Below, one piece after another: positions 43,226 to 52,205 of a stretch of DNA of 64,000 bases. Every line of letters begins with the position of its first letter. Position 1 is the first letter of the stretch. The notes beneath the pieces are model-generated. The model had not been told where the DNA came from and did not search any database. It saw nothing but the letters and a program-made list of their open reading frames with translations. Source of the stretch: Candidatus Formimonas warabiya (GTDB taxonomy: Bacteria; Bacillota; Dehalobacteriia; Dehalobacteriales; Dehalobacteriaceae). The stretch lies in NCBI RefSeq assembly GCF_002777255.1, contig NZ_CP017634.1:496001-560000 (forward strand). The letters run 5' to 3'. The position numbers were made by a program, and so were the translations under genes.

Positions 43226-43651
43226 ATGGTATTTAAATTAGAGGATTCATTGGGGTTTATTCTAAATAAGACGAATTCAAAACTAAAAAATAAATTATTT
43301 CAACGATTCAATGAATATAATGTTACGCCAGAACAATGGTCTATACTTAACTGTTTATGGGTACAAGAAGGTATTACCCCTAAGGACTTGGCAGATATTA
43401 TCTTTAAAGATAAACCAACTACTAATCGCATTCTTGAAAAGCTAGAAATGAAAGAATTGATTTTCCGAAAGCCTCATCCAATAGATAAAAGAGCTTATCA
43501 AATATTTTTAACTAATCGCGGCTGGGCATTAAGGGATGAATTAATTCCTATAGCTATGCAATTACTGGAGGAGGCAACAATAGGAATAGAAAAACATAAA
43601 GTACTAGAAATGAAAAAACTGTTAAATCAAGTGTTTGATAATCTTAAGTAG
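43226..43651 (+). CDS. MarR-family transcriptional regulator
   Basis: A 141-residue winged-helix protein ('YNVTPEQWSILNCLWVQEG', 'LADIIFKDKPTTNRILEKLE', 'DKRAYQIFLTNRG'). ATG 43226 lies 8 bp after AAGGTGG; earlier starts are too close to it. A dyad-rich AT stretch upstream ('ttgtcatgacaac', 43199-43211) is a perfect 13-bp palindrome and a likely autoregulatory operator. Its target is unknown; the closest downstream ORF is a broken fragment. Confidence 0.92.
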   Translation: MVFKLEDSLGFILNKTNSKLKNKLFQRFNEYNVTPEQWSILNCLWVQEGITPKDLADIIFKDKPTTNRILEKLEMKELIFRKPHPIDKRAYQIFLTNRGWALRDELIPIAMQLLEEATIGIEKHKVLEMKKLLNQVFDNLK

Positions 43652-43751
43652 TAATTTTTATCCGTATAGTTGTTCTGACAACTATGCATAAAAATTGATA
43701 TGCTAAATGAAATGTTGGATTAATATAGAAAATTTGAAAGGGAGTGTTAGT

Positions 43752-43814
43752 ATGAAAAGTAAGATTGCCGAGTCCATTAGGCTAAAAAATCAATTATTGA
43801 AAGCATTCCTTTAA
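43752..43814 (+). pseudogene. Truncated N-terminus resembling DUF169 proteins
   Basis: A strong GAAAGGGAG site precedes 'MKSKIAESIRLKN', which resembles the start of DUF169 family proteins, but the frame stops after 20 codons. Another frame over 43798-43875 gives a protein-like tail ('STAGTAEPGMGYKDIIS'). I read this as a gene with a large internal deletion. The rest of 43652-44030 is AT-rich with no gene. Confidence 0.4.
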
Positions 43815-44030
43815 GTACAGCCGGTACAGCCGAACCGGGGATGGGTTATAAAGACATAATCAGTAACAGCAAATAAAAAAATAACTTATTCCTCACAGAT
43901 AAAGAAAAGTTGACAGTACAGAAATAATTGGTATTTGCAAATATTAAGAGGAAAACATAGTCTATGTTTTGGTGTCGTTCACTTTGAGCAAATGAAGCTC
44001 AAGCCATATTTTCATGGGGAGTGAATTTAT

Positions 44031-46130
44031 ATGGCCTTTAGAATTTTCATCCAAGATGAAAAAATGGGACCGGCATTAGCCGTGAAATCATACTGTTCAG
44101 AGGCAGAGTGGCATGGCCTGCTCAAGGCCAAAGAGGATTTTTTAGTAAGGGATATTGATCCGCGTCTTTCAACTTGTGTAAGTCAAGAGTTGGCTGAGTC
44201 TTGGATTAGATCTCGTGATTATGGAGTTAACCCTAATAAAATGTTCAGCCCGTTGACTCTTCCTCAAGATGAGTTGGAGAATCTTATAAATACCAATAAG
44301 CAATTAATTGATATAGTAAAGTCTCACATCATGCCCTTCTGTCAACTGGCAAGTCCCTCAGGTTATGAAATTGCCTTCCATGATAGAAATGGAATATTAA
44401 TTTTTTTGGATGGAATTTCAAAATCCTTAGAGCACAAAAAGAGTAAATATAAGGTGGGTATGGTTTTTCAGGAAGAAACAATTGGCACCAATATATTTTC
44501 TCTATGTAAACGTTATGCAAAGCCTGTGCAGCTTCTTGCCCCAGAAGTCTATGCGACCACTGGGGAGTTTGACATTGTATCTGCGGCCAATATAATGAAT
44601 GAAGACGGGGATTTGTTAGGGGTTTTAGTATATCGTCAGATCAATCAGCAGCTAACGGAGAAACCTTGGCTTAAGGATTATCAGGATATCAGGCTCCAAA
44701 CGTTGGGCTTTATTACAGCCATGGCACAATCAATAGAGGCCCAGTTAAAGTTAAGGAAGAGTTATTTTAATCTTGAAACATCACACAAAATGTTAGAAGC
44801 AATGTTGCATTTCTTCGGAGAAGGCATTGTAATAATTGATTCAAATGGCGACATTATTAAAATTAACTCAGAGGGAAAACGAATATTGCGCGTTGGTGAA
44901 AATGAACCTGAAACCAATATCAGTCAATATTTAAGCGATAAATCTAGACAAATTGATTTGATCGGGAACAATAATTTTGTCGATTATTATGAAGAAATTC
45001 TTCAATTTCCTAATAACAGTACCCAATCTATTATGATTAGCAGTTATCCGATTAAAAATCAGATTAGTAATCAGGTAGAAGCTTCGGTTTTGCGTTTGGC
45101 TGAGACTAAAAAATTTAATGCTATGGCAGCCAAACGGGTGGGGACAATAGCCCGGTTTAATTTTCAAGATATCATTGGCGAAAGTAAGACAATGCAAAGG
45201 GTCAAGTTGATGGCAAACCGATTTGCCGTTTCAACTGAAAACGTCTTATTGCTTGGAGAAAACGGTACCGGCAAAGAACTTTTTGCCCAGTCCATTCATA
45301 ATAAATATCGTCCTAATCAGCCCTTTGTCGCATTGAATTGTGCAGCTTTTCCAAGAAACCTGATTGAGAGTGAGCTTTTTGGTTATGAGGGCGGGGCATT
45401 TACGGGAGCAGAACGTACAGGACGTCCGGGTAAAATAGAATTGGCTAATAAAGGAACTTTATTCTTGGATGAAATAGGTGATATGCCATATGAGATACAA
45501 GCAATACTGTTAAGGGTATTGCAGGATAAACAAGTGATGAGAATTGGCGGCCACCGCTCTCAGCCTGTTGGTTTTCGAGTAATTGCGTCTACTAACCAAG
45601 ACCTTCACAGAATCATTAAAGACAAGCAGTTTCGCGAGGATCTGTATTACCGACTTTCGATACTTACTATTGAGATTCCGCCGCTAAGGGAAAGGGGTTA
45701 TGACATAATACGGTTAGCTAACTACTTTATTAAAAACTACTCCTGCCGGATGGGTTGGCCTATACCGGTTATCAGAGATGAGGTGCAAGAATACATCTTG
45801 GCATATCATTGGCCGGGCAATGTACGCCAACTGGAAAATGCCATGATCTATGCGTGTAATATGACCGAAGGCGGATATATTGATTTAAGCCATTTGCCAA
45901 TTGAGATAACTGAGAATGGTACTCCTTTCTCGTCAAATTCTCGCTTAGTACAAGCTGGTAGGACTGAACAGGATATTGATGGTGCAGATTCACTAAAAGA
46001 ACTTGAGAAGAAAATGCTGCAAAATTTTTTAGACAAAGCCGATAGCAATATTGTTAAAGCAGCTAAACTGATGGGCATTAGCAGGTCCACTATGTATAGA
46101 AAATTAAAAAAGTATCAAATTAATTATTAA
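44031..46130 (+). CDS. Sigma-54-dependent activator (AcoR/DhaR-like, GAF-PAS-AAA-Fis)
   Basis: A 699-residue enhancer-binding protein. The region around 55-240 ('ESWIRSRDYGVNP', 'GYEIAFHDRNG') is the GAF-type sensor seen in AcoR-like activators; a PAS-type domain spans about 255-360. The AAA+ domain has Walker A GENGTGKE (409-416), GAFTGA (455-460) and 'TLFLDEIGDMP'. The C-terminus is a Fis-type helix ('VKAAKLMGISRSTMYRKLKKY'). GGGGAGTG precedes the ATG. The next genes on the same strand begin behind a -24/-12 promoter, so they are the probable targets. Confidence 0.94.
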   Translation: MAFRIFIQDEKMGPALAVKSYCSEAEWHGLLKAKEDFLVRDIDPRLSTCVSQELAESWIRSRDYGVNPNKMFSPLTLPQDELENLINTNKQLIDIVKSHIMPFCQLASPSGYEIAFHDRNGILIFLDGISKSLEHKKSKYKVGMVFQEETIGTNIFSLCKRYAKPVQLLAPEVYATTGEFDIVSAANIMNEDGDLLGVLVYRQINQQLTEKPWLKDYQDIRLQTLGFITAMAQSIEAQLKLRKSYFNLETSHKMLEAMLHFFGEGIVIIDSNGDIIKINSEGKRILRVGENEPETNISQYLSDKSRQIDLIGNNNFVDYYEEILQFPNNSTQSIMISSYPIKNQISNQVEASVLRLAETKKFNAMAAKRVGTIARFNFQDIIGESKTMQRVKLMANRFAVSTENVLLLGENGTGKELFAQSIHNKYRPNQPFVALNCAAFPRNLIESELFGYEGGAFTGAERTGRPGKIELANKGTLFLDEIGDMPYEIQAILLRVLQDKQVMRIGGHRSQPVGFRVIASTNQDLHRIIKDKQFREDLYYRLSILTIEIPPLRERGYDIIRLANYFIKNYSCRMGWPIPVIRDEVQEYILAYHWPGNVRQLENAMIYACNMTEGGYIDLSHLPIEITENGTPFSSNSRLVQAGRTEQDIDGADSLKELEKKMLQNFLDKADSNIVKAAKLMGISRSTMYRKLKKYQINY

Positions 46131-46193
46131 GATTCTCTACTATATAATTACTACAATTGTTTCTACTAGATAATGTGTTATTTTCTCAATAAG

Positions 46194-46226
46194 CCTATTG
46201 ACCATGTAAAGTCAATAGGTCTTTTT
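46194..46226 (+). terminator. Terminator of the second sigma-54 activator
   Basis: Stem cctattgac/gtcaatagg with an 8-base loop and a T-rich tail. Confidence 0.9.
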
Positions 46227-46252
46227 ATTTGTTGGTAGAAGAGTGTTTATTC

Positions 46253-46298
46253 TGTCGCAGTTTTCGGACATGTGTGTCATAATTAGGAAATTGTCGCA
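46253..46298 (+). promoter_or_regulatory. Candidate activator sites upstream of the SDR cluster
   Basis: The heptamer tgtcgca occurs at 46253-46259 and 46292-46298, with a 'gacatgtgtgtc' dyad between. They lie 160-210 bp before the -24 element, where an activator could bind. Weak evidence. The remaining intergenic bases to 46458 show no gene. Confidence 0.35.
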
Positions 46299-46458
46299 TA
46301 TCTGGGATCCATATAATGGAGATAATTCATTAAATGGTTTTAAGATGAGCATATTATTTATTTCTTACTCTTCATGTCTATCTTCCGAATACACTGTATT
46401 CCCATCCAAATCAAGCAAGCATTAAAAATCTCACGAATTAAGGAAAATCATTAAAATG

Positions 46459-46474
46459 TTGGCATAGTTATTGC
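46459..46474 (+). promoter_or_regulatory. Sigma-54 (-24/-12) promoter of the SDR-oxidoreductase cluster
   Basis: ttggcatagttattgc has GG and GC exactly 12 bp apart. It is the second such promoter in the window and again lies directly downstream of a sigma-54 activator gene. Confidence 0.88.
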
Positions 46475-46577
46475 GAAATAAAAGAGCAAATGCATTTTAA
46501 TTTATATTCTTGTTCTTTTTATTACAAACACTGTAGGCCTCAGTGTAAATTAATTTCTAATGGAGATGAGTAATATT

Positions 46578-47333
46578 ATGAAACTGAAAGGAAAAATTGC
46601 GTTAATCCCGGGAGGTACTGCAGGTATCGGAGAACAAATCGCTCTTGCATTTGCTCGGGAAGGAGCCACAGTAATTGTGGCTAGCCGGAACCAGGAACGA
46701 GTTGACCGTGTAAGCAAAGCCATTAAAGCGATAGGTACAGGAGGGGGCTTGGTCGCGGACATTACAAAGAAAGACCAGGTCGATAAGATGATCTCCCAAG
46801 TGGTAAAGGAGTATGGAAAGGTTGACATCATGCTCAACAGTGCCGGTTTTTATCCGGCTACTCCGGTGACTCAAATTAGTCCGGAGGAATGGCAGATGGT
46901 AATGGACATCAATTTGACAGGACCTTTCTACTGCGCGCAAGCTGCTGCGAAGGAAATGGTCAAACAAAAATACGGCCGCATTATCTTTATTACTTCGGGC
47001 CAAGGATTACGTGGTGTACCGCTAATGGCGCATTACAGCGGAGCCAAAGGCGGATTGATTGCTTTGGCCAGAGCTATGGCTGCTGAACTGGGTCCCTATG
47101 GCATAACCGTTAACACAATTGCCGCCGGGCTGACGACTACTGATATGGTAAACAATAATTTGCCTCCCCAATTATTGGAGGCAGTTGCCCAAAATGTACC
47201 GGTCAAGCGCTTAGCTGTTCCGGAGGAATATAATGGAGCCGCTATCCTTCTGGCTTCGGAAGATGGATCGTATATCACCGGTGAAACTCTGGCAGTAGAT
47301 GGCGGATCGGTAAACGCTGATGCTGTCCACTAA
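46578..47333 (+). CDS. Short-chain dehydrogenase/reductase
   Basis: A 251-residue classical SDR: cofactor motif GGTAGIG (12-18), 'NSAG' (87-90) and catalytic Ser140, Tyr153 and Lys157 ('YSGAK'). Asp61 in 'VADIT' and Arg37 near the second strand fit NADP or NAD use. The upstream codons to 46560 contain the ribosome-like GGAGATGAG, so ATG 46578 is chosen. First gene after the -24/-12 promoter; with the following flavoproteins it suggests oxidation or reduction of an alcohol/ketone substrate. Confidence 0.92.
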   Translation: MKLKGKIALIPGGTAGIGEQIALAFAREGATVIVASRNQERVDRVSKAIKAIGTGGGLVADITKKDQVDKMISQVVKEYGKVDIMLNSAGFYPATPVTQISPEEWQMVMDINLTGPFYCAQAAAKEMVKQKYGRIIFITSGQGLRGVPLMAHYSGAKGGLIALARAMAAELGPYGITVNTIAAGLTTTDMVNNNLPPQLLEAVAQNVPVKRLAVPEEYNGAAILLASEDGSYITGETLAVDGGSVNADAVH

Positions 47334-47382
47334 AGTTAAGATTTGATTCGCTTAAATTTCTTATTAACAAGGAGGAAATAAC

Positions 47383-48948
47383 ATGTCCAACACTTACGAT
47401 GTCGTTATTGCCGGCGCCGGCCATAATGGCTTAACAGTAGGTTGTTATTTAGTGAAAGCCGGCTTAAATGTGTGCCTAATTGAAAAAGATAACACAGTCG
47501 GTGGCGGGGTAAAATCAAAAGAACTTATTGCCCCTGGATTCGTGACTGATATGTGTTCAACCATTCACGTTATTGCCCCTCATAGCCCTATGATTAAAAA
47601 TGATGAACTTGGCTTCATATCCAAATATGGTTTTAAATACATTTATCCGGAAATAGAAATGTGTATTCACTTTACCGACAATACATATTTGGCCATCTAC
47701 AAAAATTTGGATAAAACTTGCCAATCAATTGCCCAATTCTCTCAAAAGGATGCAGAAGCCTATAAGAAATTTGTTCAATGGGCTGATGTCGGCGTAGAAA
47801 TGATTGTACAAGGCTTCTACTCTCCCCCGCCGTCTTACGGATTATTTGCTTCTATGATGGACGGCAGTGAAGATGGAAGAGAATTGATGCGCACCATGCA
47901 GATGAGCGTTATGGATGTGATAGAAGAATGGTTCGAACATGACAAAACCAAGATTGCTCTCACCCGTTGGATATCGGAAATCATGGTTGATCCCCAGACA
48001 CAAGGTACCGGCATCATGGTATTTGTCATGCTGGGATTAGCCCACCGGGAGCCAGGTACAGGCATGCCGGTAGGTGGCTCCGGTAAATTAAGCCAAGTAA
48101 TGGAAATGTTTATCAAAGACAATGGCGGAACCATCATTACCAGTAAGATGGTTAAAGAATTTATCGTACAAAACGGTGAATGTAAAGGTGTCATCTTGGA
48201 TGACGGAGAACGGATATTCGGTAAAAAAGCAGTCGTTGCCAATTTAAACATTAAAAACATTTTCCCCAAGATGGTCAAAGATGCTCCTTTGCCGAATAAC
48301 TTCGTTCATAGGGTTCAGAGACTCAAACAGTCCGACTTCTCCTGCTTCCAGCAGAGCTATGCTTTAAATGAAGTACCAAAATTTAAATTAGGTGTTCCCG
48401 AGCTTCACGAGGCTTTTATTGTGGAATTTGCACCTTCAAGCTTAGAAGAATACCTTCGCTATTTCAATGATTTGAAGTTCGGCATTCCTGGCCACAATCC
48501 ATTGCTGGCAATCCAAAGTGTACATGATCCAAGCCGGGCCCCGAAGGGGAAACATTCGATGTATTTCTATGAATATGCCCCTTACGACCTCAAAGATAGC
48601 GGAGCCGCCAAATGGGATGAAATCAGAGAACAATATGCCGATGAATTATTGGAGTATATTCGCAAATATACAACGAACATGGGCCCGGAAAATATCATTG
48701 GCCGTTGGATAGAATCACCTTTGGATTTGGAACGGGCTAATCCCGCATTTGTAAAAGGTGACTTTGGCGGTTTGGGTAGTTTTTCACATCAATTTATGGG
48801 TAATCGCCCACTTCCCGAATATAATTACAAAATGCCTATCAACAAGCTTTACCTTTGCGGACCCAGTACTCATCCCGGCTCAGGAGCCAATGGCGGCGGT
48901 AGGGCTGCAGCAGTAGCAATATTAGAAGATATGGGTATCAGTATTTGA
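47383..48948 (+). CDS. CrtI-like FAD-dependent oxidoreductase
   Basis: A 521-residue flavoprotein of the phytoene desaturase family. The FAD-binding start is 'VVIAGAGHNGLTVGCYLVKAGLNVCLIEK' in two blocks and the C-terminal motif 'LYLCGPSTHPGSGANGGGRAAA' closes the FAD site. Carotenoid genes are absent, so it probably desaturates or isomerises another hydrophobic substrate, like the NAD(P)/FAD-dependent members annotated as all-trans-retinol saturase type. AAGGAGG precedes the ATG. Confidence 0.9.
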   Translation: MSNTYDVVIAGAGHNGLTVGCYLVKAGLNVCLIEKDNTVGGGVKSKELIAPGFVTDMCSTIHVIAPHSPMIKNDELGFISKYGFKYIYPEIEMCIHFTDNTYLAIYKNLDKTCQSIAQFSQKDAEAYKKFVQWADVGVEMIVQGFYSPPPSYGLFASMMDGSEDGRELMRTMQMSVMDVIEEWFEHDKTKIALTRWISEIMVDPQTQGTGIMVFVMLGLAHREPGTGMPVGGSGKLSQVMEMFIKDNGGTIITSKMVKEFIVQNGECKGVILDDGERIFGKKAVVANLNIKNIFPKMVKDAPLPNNFVHRVQRLKQSDFSCFQQSYALNEVPKFKLGVPELHEAFIVEFAPSSLEEYLRYFNDLKFGIPGHNPLLAIQSVHDPSRAPKGKHSMYFYEYAPYDLKDSGAAKWDEIREQYADELLEYIRKYTTNMGPENIIGRWIESPLDLERANPAFVKGDFGGLGSFSHQFMGNRPLPEYNYKMPINKLYLCGPSTHPGSGANGGGRAAAVAILEDMGISI

Positions 48949-48973
48949 TAGCGTAGTAAAATAATTAAGTAAA

Positions 48974-49019
48974 GGGACGTCTGGTTTCCGAACTGGCCGT
49001 CCCCCTCTATACGAGGGGA
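48974..49019 (+). other. Two tandem hairpins between CrtI-like and OYE-type genes
   Basis: Hairpin one joins agggacg to cgtcccct around 48974-49004; hairpin two is cccctc-tata-cgagggg (49003-49019). No T tract follows, so they may protect or process the mRNA rather than terminate it. Confidence 0.5.
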
Positions 49020-49062
49020 AAAGAAAAAACTAAAAATTTTTAGATAGGAGAATCTCATTAAC

Positions 49063-51015
49063 ATGATTAATAATGAAAATGTATTGGCTCTGCCATTACG
49101 TATAGGCAATATCACCACAAAAAACAGGATCTGGTTATCTCCTATGGAAAGCAACACTTGTTCCATTAACGGAGAAGTAACTGATGTTTTGATTGCTCAC
49201 TATGAAGCTCGTGCCAAAGGTGGCGCAGGACTGATTGTTCAAGAATTTACTGCCGTGGACGGCAATCATACTATGAGACCGGTGCAAGTACGTATAGATC
49301 ATGATAAATACAAGGTCGGGCTGAGCCGATTGGTAAATGCAGTCCATTCTTACGCTACCCCGATTATTTGTCAATTACATCATGCCGGTATGTTTTCAGA
49401 GGATCCAGTGTCACCTTCAGGTGTAGCTTGTTACGAGTTAGGAAAAGGACACTACATTCAACCACGAGTTCTTTCTGTAAAAGAAATAGAAAAAATAAGG
49501 GATAAATTCATTGCTGCAGCCGTAAGGGCAATGGGAATAGGGTATGATGGGGTCGAATTGCATGGTGCCACGTCTTATCTGCTTGCCCAATTTTTCTCGG
49601 GATATAACAATAAGCGTACCGACAAGTACGGCGGCAGTATAGAAGGACGTATGTTGTTAGCCCAGGAGATTGTCAGGGGAATTCGTCAAAAATGCGGACC
49701 CGATTATGTTTTAGGTTACACCATGGTTGATAAAGATTGGCTTCCAGGGGGTGTAGACCGGGACGAAGCTATTGTCTTTGCCAAGACCTTGGAAAATGAG
49801 GGCCTTACTTATATTGATTTTCAAACCGATGGGACGTATGAAACTTTTCATCTGGAACAATGCGCTGCGGGAGCTCGCCGTCAACCCCGGGGGACTTTTA
49901 ATACAACAAGGTTTTATAAACAGAATCTTAGGATTCCTATAACATGTCGTTGTGCCGGGGAGTATAACCCTGTTGTATGGAACGATGCCGTTAAAAACGG
50001 ATATGTTGATGCGGTAAGAGCTGCTAAACCTCACTTGGCCGAACCTCAATTAGCTCAAAAAATATTAAGCGGCAATATTGAGGATGTCCGCCCATGTATC
50101 CGTTGCTTGAATTGCTTGGATAGTGCTGTTGTTAAGCACATGTCTTTAAATTGTTCGGTTAACAGCGGCTGTGCTCATGGAGAAAAGCCGATTGAGCCAG
50201 CCTATGTTAGAAAAAAAGTCGTGGTTATCGGAGGCGGCCCAGCCGGCCTGGAAGCAGCACGTGTTACAGCGTTAAGAGGGCATACAGTGACCCTTTTAGA
50301 AAAGCAGGATCATCTTGGGGGCAATCTTTACGTAGCCTCACTGCCGATTGGAAAAGAAGACTTCAACCTTTTTACCCTCTGGTGCGAGAGACAGTGCAAC
50401 AAGCTTGGGGTTGATATACGTTTAAACACAGAGGCTACTCTTGAGACTGTTAGAGAACTTAATCCTGATGCGGTAATTGTGGCAACTGGTGCAAAACCGA
50501 TAATTCTACCGATAGAAGGTATCAATGAACGGCATGTTCTTTTAGCGGAAGCTGTCCTGCAGGGAAAAGCTAAAGTGGGAAAACGGGTAGTAGTAGTCGG
50601 GGGCGGTGAAGTTGGAGTAGAAACCGCTGACATGATTCTTTATAAAGACATTGCCCAAGAAGTTACCATTGTGGAAATGCTGTCTGGAGTTGGCCAGGAC
50701 ATGGCCGGGATGGATAAAGCCTCCCTCTTTGGCAATCAATTTCCCAAGTATATTCCCAATAGGTTAAAAATAGCCTGTAATACAAGAGTTGAAGCGATAA
50801 CAAAAAATGGCATTTTAGTAAGCGATAGAAATTGGCACAGATACGAGATTGAAGCGGATACTGTAATAATGGCTGCTGGATATGTTTCTAACAGAAATCT
50901 CTTTGATTCTCTAAACGGAATAGTTCGGGAACTGTATATGGTAGGGGATGCTGTGCGCCCGCGCAAAATAGTTAATGCTATTCATGAGGCTAATAACTTT
51001 GGGCGGAGTATTTGA
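49063..51015 (+). CDS. Old-yellow-enzyme-type 2-enoate/2,4-dienoyl-CoA reductase family flavoprotein
   Basis: A 650-residue iron-sulfur flavoenzyme. An FMN-binding TIM barrel (1-340: 'KNRIWLSPMESNTC', 'DGVELHGATSYLLAQFFSG') is followed by the 4Fe-4S cysteines in 'CIRCLNCLD' and a later Cys in 'SVNSGCAHG', then FAD ('VVVIGGGPAGLEAAR') and NAD(P) ('RVVVVGGGEVGVETAD') domains. Family members (FadH, 2-enoate reductase, BaiCD) reduce C=C bonds conjugated to a carbonyl. With the SDR and CrtI-like genes it forms a redox route for an unsaturated cyclic or acyl substrate. Some active-site replacements in the barrel cannot be judged without alignment. Confidence 0.93.
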   Translation: MINNENVLALPLRIGNITTKNRIWLSPMESNTCSINGEVTDVLIAHYEARAKGGAGLIVQEFTAVDGNHTMRPVQVRIDHDKYKVGLSRLVNAVHSYATPIICQLHHAGMFSEDPVSPSGVACYELGKGHYIQPRVLSVKEIEKIRDKFIAAAVRAMGIGYDGVELHGATSYLLAQFFSGYNNKRTDKYGGSIEGRMLLAQEIVRGIRQKCGPDYVLGYTMVDKDWLPGGVDRDEAIVFAKTLENEGLTYIDFQTDGTYETFHLEQCAAGARRQPRGTFNTTRFYKQNLRIPITCRCAGEYNPVVWNDAVKNGYVDAVRAAKPHLAEPQLAQKILSGNIEDVRPCIRCLNCLDSAVVKHMSLNCSVNSGCAHGEKPIEPAYVRKKVVVIGGGPAGLEAARVTALRGHTVTLLEKQDHLGGNLYVASLPIGKEDFNLFTLWCERQCNKLGVDIRLNTEATLETVRELNPDAVIVATGAKPIILPIEGINERHVLLAEAVLQGKAKVGKRVVVVGGGEVGVETADMILYKDIAQEVTIVEMLSGVGQDMAGMDKASLFGNQFPKYIPNRLKIACNTRVEAITKNGILVSDRNWHRYEIEADTVIMAAGYVSNRNLFDSLNGIVRELYMVGDAVRPRKIVNAIHEANNFGRSI

Positions 51016-51057
51016 AATTACTTGACACAATCAAAAATTATACAGGGAGAGAAAATC

Positions 51058-51297
51058 ATGAAAATGTATTCAAAGGAAGGACAGATTCTTGTCGATGTTA
51101 CAAAAATGCATCGTGAAGGTAATGATATAGTTATGAAAGCTAAACTGATGAATGCCTACTCAATGAACATCTATTTGAGACCTGAGGAAGTTTGGCGGAT
51201 GCTGAAGCTTTTGTCTTGGAGTATCATTTTATATGCCCCGGCTATGCTTATTAAGGGATGGCGCAGAGTAAGGAAAGAAAAGAAAACTGATAAATAA
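51058..51297 (+). CDS. Small protein following the OYE-type reductase
   Basis: A 79-residue protein with ATG 51058 after CAGGGAGAG. 'MNAYSMNIYLRPEEVWRMLKLLSW' is followed by one membrane segment ('SIILYAPAMLI') and a basic tail. I recall similar small proteins next to such reductases in Peptococcaceae-type clusters but know no function. It may anchor the reductase to the membrane. Confidence 0.7.
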   Translation: MKMYSKEGQILVDVTKMHREGNDIVMKAKLMNAYSMNIYLRPEEVWRMLKLLSWSIILYAPAMLIKGWRRVRKEKKTDK

Positions 51298-51471
51298 TGC
51301 ATAGGAATTAAAATAAATTATTTGTTGTTGGCTAATACTGACCATTTGTAGGCACATACTCGTTTGCACTAATCTTTTCGGCAATCAGGGAAATCTTATT
51401 GATCAGGACACAATCTGCTGGCGCTTTGATGCTTTAGCTGCATCTTAGGGAAAATAATAATAATGCATTGT

Positions 51472-51504
51472 GTTTAAACTCCGTTTAAAATGATGGTGTA
51501 TGAT
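51472..51504 (+). promoter_or_regulatory. GTTTA direct repeats and promoter of the second two-component operon
   Basis: GTTTAAA at 51472 and 51483 are 11 bp apart, followed by TATGAT (51499-51504). The same 11-bp GTTTA periodicity, four times, precedes the efflux operon at 53496, so the adjacent response regulator probably binds both. The rest of the gap from 51298 shows no gene. Confidence 0.7.
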
Positions 51505-51527
51505 AAAGGCAGGAGGTGAAGCTTCAA

Positions 51528-52205
51528 ATGAATAAAATTCTAATCGTGGACGATGATGGATATATCCGAGAGCTTGTATGCACCATACTCAAAAATGAAG
51601 GATTCAGCACCTTTGAAGCATCCAATGGACGTGACGCGCTGCAAAAAATGACGGATGTGAATCCTGAAATCTGTATTATTGACATTATGATGCCCAATAT
51701 GGATGGCTTTGAGCTGTGCCGTCAGCTTCGGCGTTACTATGAGAATATACCTATCTTAATGCTGACGGCAAAAGTTGATATAAGCCAAAAGGTCAAGGGA
51801 TTTGAAATGGGAACAGACGACTATTTGACTAAACCCTTTGAGGCGGCAGAGTTAATTGTCCGCGTAAAGGCATTGCTAAAACGGTATAAGATAAGCTCAT
51901 CGCAAATTGTTCAGATTGGTACTTTATCAATGGATAGAAGCAGCTATTCCCTTATGGCTGGCGGTGTAAAAATGGATATTCCCATGAAGGAGTACGAGCT
52001 GTTATTCAAACTTGCCAGTTATCCGGGCAAAACCCTTTCTCGCAGTCAGCTTATTGAAGATGTTTGGGGGTTTGACTTCGATGGTAATGAGAGGACACTG
52101 GATGTGCATATTAACCGTTTAAGAGACCGTTTCCCGCCGAAAATGTTTTATTTCAAAATTACCACCATCCGCGGATTAGGTTATAGACTGGAGGCAACTC
52201 CATGA
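51528..52205 (+). CDS. OmpR-family response regulator
   Basis: A 225-residue regulator: receiver with Asp52 ('CIIDIMMPNMDG') and 'LTKPF', then the winged helix ('DVHINRLRDRF', 'FKITTIRGLGYRLE'). ATG 51528 lies 10 bp after AGGAGGTG. It overlaps the kinase start by 4 bp. Candidate operators with 11-bp GTTTA repeats lie upstream of this gene and of the RND efflux operon. Confidence 0.95.
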   Translation: MNKILIVDDDGYIRELVCTILKNEGFSTFEASNGRDALQKMTDVNPEICIIDIMMPNMDGFELCRQLRRYYENIPILMLTAKVDISQKVKGFEMGTDDYLTKPFEAAELIVRVKALLKRYKISSSQIVQIGTLSMDRSSYSLMAGGVKMDIPMKEYELLFKLASYPGKTLSRSQLIEDVWGFDFDGNERTLDVHINRLRDRFPPKMFYFKITTIRGLGYRLEATP

